64,000 nt of DNA from Nocardia vaccinii NBRC 15922 (GTDB lineage: Bacteria; Actinomycetota; Actinomycetes; Mycobacteriales; Mycobacteriaceae): NCBI RefSeq assembly GCF_001613305.1, contig NZ_BDCC01000009.1, positions 529,126 through 593,125 on the forward strand, read 5' to 3'. Below, piece after piece: positions 59,371 to 64,000 of this stretch. Both the position numbers and the translations under genes were made by a program. Each line of letters opens with the position of its first letter. Within the stretch, counting starts at the first letter, position 1. The notes beneath the pieces were generated by a model, which did no database searches, was not told the origin of the DNA, and saw only the letters and a list, made by a program, of their open reading frames with translations.

Positions 59371-60128
59371 GAAAGCGAACCGTTGACCGGGGCCGGCTGC
59401 GCGTCCTCGGCGGGCTGCGCGTCCTCGGCCGCCGGTACGGTGTCGGACTTGGCATTCGAGCGCGCCGGGCGCACCGCCTTGTAACCGACGTTGCGAACCG
59501 TGCCGATGAGCGATTCGTATTCACTGCCGAGTTTGGCGCGCAGCCGTCGCACGTGGACGTCGACCGTGCGGGTGCCGCCGAAGAAGTCGTAACCCCAGAC
59601 CTCCTGCAGCAGCTGGGCCCGGGTGAACACCCGGCCCGCGTGCTGAGCCAGGTATTTCAGCAGCTCGAATTCCTTGTAGGTCAGATCGAGCGGGCGGCCG
59701 CGCAGCCGAGCGGTATAGGTGCCCTCGTCGATCACCAACTCGCCCAGGGTGATCTTGCCGGTGTTCTCCGGACTGGCCGAACCGCCGTTGCGCGCCACCA
59801 GCAGACGCAGCCGCGCGTCGAGTTCGGCGGGCCCGGTGCCGGGCAGCAGGATGTCGTCCAGACCCCAGTCGGCGTTGACCGCGACCAGCCCGCCCTCGGT
59901 GAGCACCGCGACGACCGGCACCGAGGATCCGGTGCTGCCGAGCAGTCGGCACAGCCCGCGCGCGGCGGCCAGATCGGTCCGCGCGTCGACCAGCGCGATA
60001 TCCGCGGACCCCGCCTCGAGCAGGGAGGACACCTCCGTGGGCGCCGGACGGACGTTGTGCGGTAACAACGCCAGCGAGGGCAGGACCGACTCCGGGTTCG
60101 GGTCCGAGGTCAGCAGGAGCAGCTCCAC
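59367..60128 (-). CDS. glnR: GlnR-type nitrogen response regulator
   Basis: A 253-residue OmpR-type regulator. The receiver domain (residues 1-105: [26 protein letters not shown]... LVDARTDL) resembles the atypical GlnR receiver. The DNA-binding domain is highly conserved: [74 protein letters not shown]. GlnR is an orphan global activator of nitrogen assimilation in actinobacteria. GTG 60128 has GGAGGAG 5 nt upstream, deciding the start. The Ala/Glu/Asp/Pro tail contains a duplicated AEDAQPA. It could activate the amide island of this window under nitrogen limitation (inference). Confidence 0.93.
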   Translation of the reverse strand: MELLLLTSDPNPESVLPSLALLPHNVRPAPTEVSSLLEAGSADIALVDARTDLAAARGLCRLLGSTGSSVPVVAVLTEGGLVAVNADWGLDDILLPGTGPAELDARLRLLVARNGGSASPENTGKITLGELVIDEGTYTARLRGRPLDLTYKEFELLKYLAQHAGRVFTRAQLLQEVWGYDFFGGTRTVDVHVRRLRAKLGSEYESLIGTVRNVGYKAVRPARSNAKSDTVPAAEDAQPAEDAQPAPVNGSLS

Positions 60129-60339
60129 GGGCTCTCCTCCCAATCTGGCATGTCCGCGGCAACCTCGCTGTACTTCCGCGACATCATGCTGGTTAGCACT
60201 GGTAATTCGTGCCTACATTAGCGCGTCTGCCGAGTTGACCACGCATTCCGGCGGCCGGGCGCATCCCGCGCCGAGCCGACCGGCCCCCGATCAGCGAACG
60301 CCCCGGGCTGATCGCGGCGGCAACAGATATCGTGCATGC

Positions 60340-60540
60340 ATGGGTAACTCACCGGGTACCCCGACGACCCGACCTGTCGCATACCGCCGCCCCGGCGGCG
60401 AGCCTCGCGAACACGCGATCACCACGCCGAGACGTGCGCGGGCGGGCGAGCGCATGGCTGAGACATCACGCACCCGCACTACCCCGACCGGCCCGGCGAC
60501 ATCCGGCCAGGCGCGCAGAGACGGCCGCATCCATGGGTAA
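60340..60540 (+). CDS. MGNS-type small ORF upstream of lmeA (66 aa)
   Basis: An ATG at 60340 opens 66 codons starting MGNSPGTPTTRPVAYRRPGG; the rest is Arg/Thr-rich. TATCGT ends 6 nt before the ATG, a proper leaderless promoter. The N-terminus mirrors that of LmeA itself (MGNPTETPGTRPAP), so the frame may be a decayed duplicate of the lmeA 5' end that now acts as a leader. Its stop lies inside the first codons of lmeA (ATGGGTAA), giving an 8-bp overlap and possible translational coupling. The first 20 bases equal those of the ORF at 25854. Confidence 0.4.
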   Translation: MGNSPGTPTTRPVAYRRPGGEPREHAITTPRRARAGERMAETSRTRTTPTGPATSGQARRDGRIHG

Positions 60541-61438
60541 CCCGACGGAGACGCCCGGTACCCGCCCGGCGCCCGAGTTGTCCGTCGAGGAATCCGGCGC
60601 CGCACCCGAGGACGTTCGCGTGCCGATCCGAGCGGTCGTGGTGCGCAGGCTCGTCCTCGGACTGTTGTTGCTGGTGGCGGTCGCGGTCGTGGTGGATTTC
60701 ACCGCGGCGGCCTATTCGGAGTATCGGGTGTCGCGGTCGCTGCGCGCGGGCGGCGAACTCAGCGCCGATCCCGACGTGACCATCCACGGATTCCCGTTCG
60801 TCCTGCAGGCCTGGCACGGCGATTTCCGCAACGTCGAGATCCAGGCCAGCGCGAACCGGCCGGACATCCCGGGCCAGATCCTGGTCGAGGCGACGCTCAA
60901 CGGCGTCCACCTCCCGGCGCACGCGCTGCTGGACGGCGATACCCGGTCGGTTCCGGTGGACCGGGTGGCCGGGCGGATGCGCATCGAGCCGGTCGAACTG
61001 GGCCGGCTGTTCAATATCCCGGATCTGGACATGCGCGGGCCGCCGGCCGACAAATCGGACGGTACGGGCGGTTCCGGCGGCTCGGGTGTGACCACCCAGG
61101 GCGCGCTCATCCTCAGCGGCACCATCCCGCTCGGGCCCGAACCGCGCAGTACCGAGCGGGTCAGCGTGAAGGCCGATCTGACGCTGGACGGCGATCAGGT
61201 CCGCATCGTCGCGACGGATCTGTATCACGGCGACGAGACCACCACCACGAATTCCGTGGAGCTGAGCCCCGACCTGGACAAGACCGCGGTGCTGGCCCGG
61301 TTCAGCCGGACCATCGACACCCGCGATCTCCCCTTCGGTGTGCACCCGACCAGCGTCAAGGCGCTCGGCGGCAATATCATCGTCGAAGGGGAGGGCGACA
61401 ATATGACGATCGATATGGACAGGTTCGCCCAGCCATGA
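60533..61438 (+). CDS. lmeA: LmeA-family phospholipid-binding protein (DUF2993)
   Basis: A 301-residue envelope protein. A hydrophilic N-terminus of 40 residues is followed by one membrane-anchor helix (LVLGLLLLVAVAVVVDFTAAAY). The DUF2993 domain follows: DVTIHGFPFVLQAWHGDFRNVEIQA, a long beta-sheet half-barrel, and the end SVKALGGNIIVEGEGDN. Mycobacterial LmeA binds phospholipids in the periplasm and is needed for lipomannan maturation (lipomannan elongation). It is followed by the thioredoxin gene with ATGA overlap. Start ATG 60533 matches the small ORF's stop. Confidence 0.87.
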   Translation: MGNPTETPGTRPAPELSVEESGAAPEDVRVPIRAVVVRRLVLGLLLLVAVAVVVDFTAAAYSEYRVSRSLRAGGELSADPDVTIHGFPFVLQAWHGDFRNVEIQASANRPDIPGQILVEATLNGVHLPAHALLDGDTRSVPVDRVAGRMRIEPVELGRLFNIPDLDMRGPPADKSDGTGGSGGSGVTTQGALILSGTIPLGPEPRSTERVSVKADLTLDGDQVRIVATDLYHGDETTTTNSVELSPDLDKTAVLARFSRTIDTRDLPFGVHPTSVKALGGNIIVEGEGDNMTIDMDRFAQP

Positions 61439-61896
61439 CGCAGATCATGATTCTCGTGGCGGTGCTGCTCATCGCCGCCGTTGTCGGCATTCTGGTGCGC
61501 CGCCGCGAGGGACGCATACGAAATGCACCGGCGGCCAAGGCGACCGCACCGGCCGCCGAGCGCACGGCACTGCTGGCCACGGTGGGCGTCGGCGCGGCGC
61601 AGCCCGCGGTACTGCACTTCTCCGCCGAGTGGTGCGGCCCGTGCGCCGCAGTGCGCCGGGTCGTCGGCGGCGTCGTGGCCGATCTGGCGCAGACGCAGGC
61701 CCCGCCGCGGGATATCGAGGTGGATATCGATGCAGAGCCCGCGCTGGCCCGCGAACTGAACGTGCTGTCCCTGCCGACGACCTTCGTCTTCGACGCCGAG
61801 GGCCGCGAACGCTTCCGGATCTCCGGCGTGCCCAAGGCCGCGGACCTACGCAGCGCCCTGGTCCCGCTGACGCAGCCCGAACCGCGCTGCGCCTGA
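61435..61896 (+). CDS. Membrane-anchored thioredoxin-like protein
   Basis: A 153-residue protein: an N-terminal membrane helix (MILVAVLLIAAVVGILV), a basic stretch RRREGRIR, then a thioredoxin fold with the active site FSAEWCGPCAAVRRVVGG near residue 65 and the cis-Pro loop LSLPTTFVFD. It probably acts as a disulfide reductase or oxidase close to the membrane. In mycobacteria the equivalent gene (Rv0816c, from memory) also sits between lmeA and cysA2. It overlaps lmeA by 4 bp. A link to sulfur or thiosulfate chemistry with CysA2 is suggested by context. Confidence 0.88.
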   Translation: MTQIMILVAVLLIAAVVGILVRRREGRIRNAPAAKATAPAAERTALLATVGVGAAQPAVLHFSAEWCGPCAAVRRVVGGVVADLAQTQAPPRDIEVDIDAEPALARELNVLSLPTTFVFDAEGRERFRISGVPKAADLRSALVPLTQPEPRCA

Positions 61897-62019
61897 GCCG
61901 GGGCGCGAACCCGTCCCGCCGGGTAGGAAACCGGTCACTGACCGGCTGTGAGCAGGTCGATCGCACCGATTCCGGACCCCGGGCCCAATTTCCGCGTCGA
62001 ACCGGGTAAACTGATCGGC

Positions 62020-62106
62020 GTGCAAACCCGCCGAGAGCTGATGCTCACCCGTCGCCGCACAGTTGATCTGTGCCGCCTCGGCGGTTGTTGCTGCCTGTGC
62101 ATGTAG
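62020..62106 (+). CDS. Cysteine-rich leader peptide of the sulfurtransferase operon (28 aa)
   Basis: A GTG at 62020 opens 28 codons, beginning VQTRRELMLTRR and ending LGGCCCLCM. Three consecutive Cys codons followed by a fourth near the stop are the hallmark of the polycysteine leaderless uORFs that attenuate operons by cysteine availability in mycobacteria, where one precedes the cysA2 locus. TAAACT (62007-62012) ends 7 nt before the GTG, so the transcript starts on the leader codon. A 9-bp stem directly follows the stop. The downstream operon is DUF4395, cysA2 and sseC. Confidence 0.88.
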   Translation: MQTRRELMLTRRRTVDLCRLGGCCCLCM

Positions 62107-62142
62107 CCGGTCGGCCTTTACCTTCTTTTCGCTGCCGACCGG
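62107..62142 (+). promoter_or_regulatory. Attenuator stem after the Cys leader
   Basis: CCGGTCGGC pairs with GCCGACCGG around an 18-nt pyrimidine-rich loop, starting at the base after the leader stop codon. Ribosome stalling at the Cys run would change its folding. Confidence 0.6.
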
Positions 62143-62228
62143 TTGTCCTACCGCGTGAGTGATCTCGTCGATCCCCCGGTGATCTGACTCGAATACCGAC
62201 AGACATACGCAGCGCAGGAGTTCTTCCG

Positions 62229-62720
62229 ATGTCCCAACCCGACACCGTCTTATCCGTCCAGCAGTCCCGGCCCGGCCAGGTCGACGTGCGGGGCCCCCGC
62301 TTCGCCGCATGGTTGACCACCGGCGTTCTGGTCGTGGTCCTGGTCGCCTCCACCGTCTCGGTCCCGGCCGCCGCGGTACTCATCGCCCTGCAGGCGGTGG
62401 TGTTCGCACTCGGCGCACTGCTCGGCCCGCGACGCAGCCCGTACGGGCAGATCTACGCCAAGCTCGTCGCGCCGCGCGTCGGCCCGCCCGCCGAGGTCGA
62501 GCCCGTCGCGCCGCTGCGGTTCGCCCAGCTGGTCGGCCTCGTCTTCGCGGTGGCCGGCCTCATCGGCTTCGCCGCCGGAAGCGTCGTGGTCGGCGCGATC
62601 TTCGCCGCCTTCGCGCTGTTCGCTGCATTCCTGAACGCGGCCTTCGGCATCTGCCTGGGATGCAAAATCTATCCCCTGGCGCAGCGGATCCTTCCCGCAC
62701 CCACCCAATCCCCCACCTAG
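62229..62720 (+). CDS. DUF4395 membrane protein
   Basis: A 163-residue membrane protein with four helices. The last part carries AFLNAAFGICLGCKIYPLAQRI, whose two Cys in CLGC face the membrane surface and are typical of DUF4395. DUF4395 proteins often accompany rhodaneses and may handle sulfur compounds, but no function is proven. It begins 122 bp after the cysteine leader and 28 bp before cysA2, so it is the first structural gene of the leader-controlled operon. Confidence 0.85.
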   Translation: MSQPDTVLSVQQSRPGQVDVRGPRFAAWLTTGVLVVVLVASTVSVPAAAVLIALQAVVFALGALLGPRRSPYGQIYAKLVAPRVGPPAEVEPVAPLRFAQLVGLVFAVAGLIGFAAGSVVVGAIFAAFALFAAFLNAAFGICLGCKIYPLAQRILPAPTQSPT

Positions 62721-62748
62721 CCCGGCAAGTCACATCGAAAGGAACAAC

Positions 62749-63582
62749 ATGGCTCGCTCCGATGTCCTGGTCTCCGCAGACTGGGTAGAAGAGAACCTCA
62801 ACGCCCCCGGCGTCGTCATCGTCGAGGTCGACGAGGACACCTCCGCCTACGACACGGGCCACATCGAAGGTGCCGTCAAGGTCGATTGGAAGAAGGACCT
62901 GCAGGACGCGGTCCGGCGTGATTTCGTCAACCGTGAGCAGTTCTCCGACCTGCTGTCGGCGCGTGGTATCTCCAACGACGACACGGTGGTCCTGTACGGC
63001 GGCAACAACAACTGGTTCGCCGCGTACGCCTACTGGTACTTCAAGCTGTACGGCCACCAGAACGTCAAGCTGCTCGACGGCGGCCGCAAGAAGTGGGAGC
63101 TCGACGGCCGCCCGCTGTCGACGGCCGCGGTGAGCCGTCCGGCCACCACCTACAAGGCCGGTGAGCAGGACCTGTCCATCCGCGCGTTCCGGGATGACGC
63201 GATCGCCGCGATCGGCACCAAGAACCTCGTCGACGTGCGTTCGCCCGACGAGTTCTCCGGCAAGATCCTCGCCCCGGCGCACCTGCCGCAGGAGCAGAGC
63301 CAGCGTCCCGGCCACATCCCCGGCGCGATCAACGTGCCGTGGAGCAAGGCCGCGAACGAGGACGGCACCTTCCGTTCCGACGAGGAGCTGGCCGAGCTGT
63401 ACAAGGATGCGGGCCTGGACGGCGAGAAGGAGACCATCGCCTACTGCCGCATCGGCGAGCGTTCCTCGCACACCTGGTTCGTGCTGCAGGAGCTGCTCGG
63501 CCACAAGAATGTCAAGAACTACGACGGAAGCTGGACCGAGTACGGCTCCCTCGTGGGAGCACCGATCGAGTTGGGAGCCTGA
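62749..63582 (+). CDS. cysA2: Thiosulfate sulfurtransferase (two-domain rhodanese)
   Basis: A 277-residue rhodanese with an inactive N-terminal and an active C-terminal domain. The catalytic loop is YCRIGERSSHTWF with Cys233 forming the persulfide. The N-terminal domain has the conserved VEVDEDTSAYDTGHIEGAVKVDWKKDLQD. It transfers sulfane sulfur from thiosulfate or 3-mercaptopyruvate-like donors. Very similar CysA2 proteins are duplicated in mycobacteria. It is cytoplasmic. An AAAGGA box lies before the ATG. It is followed after 6 bp by sseC. Confidence 0.94.
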   Translation: MARSDVLVSADWVEENLNAPGVVIVEVDEDTSAYDTGHIEGAVKVDWKKDLQDAVRRDFVNREQFSDLLSARGISNDDTVVLYGGNNNWFAAYAYWYFKLYGHQNVKLLDGGRKKWELDGRPLSTAAVSRPATTYKAGEQDLSIRAFRDDAIAAIGTKNLVDVRSPDEFSGKILAPAHLPQEQSQRPGHIPGAINVPWSKAANEDGTFRSDEELAELYKDAGLDGEKETIAYCRIGERSSHTWFVLQELLGHKNVKNYDGSWTEYGSLVGAPIELGA

Positions 63583-63588
63583 TTTCCT

Positions 63589-63894
63589 ATGTGCGCAGCA
63601 CCTACTCAGGGTCAGACCCTGCCTGCCAATGTCGACACCGAAAAGGAGACGGTCCTGACCGGCCGTGTCCTCGACGCCGACGGCAATCCCGTCGGTGGTG
63701 CGTTCGTCCGCCTGCTGGACTCCGGCGACGAGTTCACCGCCGAGGTCGTCGCCTCGGGTACCGGTGACTTCCGTTTCTTCGCCGCCCCCGGCACCTGGAC
63801 CATCCGTGCCCTGTCCTCCGCGGGCAACGGCACCGCGAAGGTCGCCCCCGAGGGCGCGGGCATCCACAACGTGGACGTGTCGGTAGCGAAATAG
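63589..63894 (+). CDS. sseC: SseC / DUF1416 protein
   Basis: A 101-residue protein with an all-beta, carboxypeptidase-regulatory-like fold: VLTGRVLDADGNPVGGAFVRLLDSGDEFTAEVVASGTGDFRFFAAPGTWTIRALS... NVDVSV. It is always found next to CysA2 in mycobacteria (SseC2), and its function is unknown; a sulfur-relay partner of the rhodanese is likely. A single Cys2 at the N-terminus (MCAAPTQ) is conserved, which could carry sulfur. It starts 6 bp after the cysA2 stop and is last of the leader-controlled operon seen here. Confidence 0.92.
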   Translation: MCAAPTQGQTLPANVDTEKETVLTGRVLDADGNPVGGAFVRLLDSGDEFTAEVVASGTGDFRFFAAPGTWTIRALSSAGNGTAKVAPEGAGIHNVDVSVAK

Positions 63895-63947
63895 CAGTAT
63901 TTTTGGCCTCCGCTCCGCTCCGGCTGTTTTCGGCGCTGTAAGGCTCG

Positions 63948-64000
63948 TCGTTCACCCCTCGAGACTCGGGCTTCGCCCATGCGCTTCGAGGGCTGAACGA
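63948..64000. repeat. 15-bp imperfect inverted repeat at window end
   Basis: TCGTTCACCCCTCGA and TCGAGGGCTGAACGA are complementary except one position, around a 23-nt centre containing GGGC-TTC-GCCC. It follows the sseC stop by 54 bp and may be a terminator or part of a dispersed palindromic element. The window ends on its last base. Confidence 0.5.

Noticed and set aside
1..64000. CRISPR arrays, insertion sequences, integrases or rRNA genes
   Set aside because: None seen: no regularly spaced short repeats, no transposase or recombinase motif, and no rRNA-like sequence on either strand.

Overview
The window is about 64 kb of very GC-rich actinobacterial DNA, with strong G/C at third codon positions and many GTG starts. 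Gene content and order point to Nocardia or a close relative in the Mycobacteriales. Markers seen are mycothiol synthase (MshD), the polyprenol-mannose synthase Ppm1, an Rpf behind a c-di-AMP riboswitch, a soluble acyl-ACP desaturase (DesA), LmeA, the CysA2/SseC pair and a salicylate-type siderophore starter pair. Much of the order (sseC-cysA2-thioredoxin-lmeA-glnR-mshD-pst-phoU-LCP-dus-desA, and dapC-xpb-rpf-csp-MFS-MarR) matches, from memory, the M. tuberculosis Rv0814c-Rv0883c region. All names rest on reading the translations; no search was run.

Layout. 0-10 kb: truncated AI-2E permease, Eis-type acetyltransferase, YccF protein, MarR and DUF2530 genes back to back, a TetR regulator, then a minus-strand pair of a sacsin-like GHKL ATPase and a DUF3027 protein with a very long low-complexity tail. 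10-24 kb: a glutamine cyclotransferase lipoprotein, an MFS/DUF2771 pair, a cold-shock protein, the rpf gene behind a CRP-like site and a ydaO (c-di-AMP) riboswitch, a helicase-associated/WYL protein, an M1 peptidase, LysE exporters, a repeat-bearing DUF3239-like membrane protein and XPB helicase. 24-32 kb: DapC-like aminotransferase, AroG behind an aromatic leader peptide, an SDR, and an iron-regulated salicylate-AMP ligase/salicylate synthase pair. 32-40 kb: PlsB and a HAD-PlsC fusion protein, Ppm1, tRNA-Glu-Asp-Phe and tRNA-Lys. 40-48 kb: DesA followed by an amide-utilisation island (FmdA, FmdB, NCS1-type permease, AmiC-like sensor, MarR, AmiE). 48-64 kb: Dus, LCP ligase, PhoU, a secreted TNT-type toxin with a likely immunity gene, the pstSCAB operon, MshD, GlnR, LmeA, thioredoxin, and a cysteine-leader-controlled DUF4395-CysA2-SseC operon.

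How the genes work together. Three nutrient systems carry visible control signals. Phosphate has pstSCAB with a PHO/RegX3-type direct repeat, plus PhoU. Iron has salicylate synthase and ligase flanked by IdeR-like boxes. Amides and nitrogen have the AmiC/MarR/AmiE/FmdA island with a perfect 11-bp inverted-repeat operator, plus GlnR. Two operons are preceded by short leaderless peptides suited to ribosome attenuation: VYFWF ahead of aroG, and a cysteine run ahead of the sulfurtransferase operon.

A recurring theme is leaderless transcription. At least fifteen genes have a -10-like hexamer 6-8 nt upstream of their start codon, and this decided several starts. A second theme is decayed partial copies next to intact genes (the 3' ends of yccF and the cyclotransferase, the 5' end of lmeA) and a small peptide-coding repeat that begins MGNS. 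The best candidate for an undescribed system is the TNT toxin with its overlapping small downstream gene.
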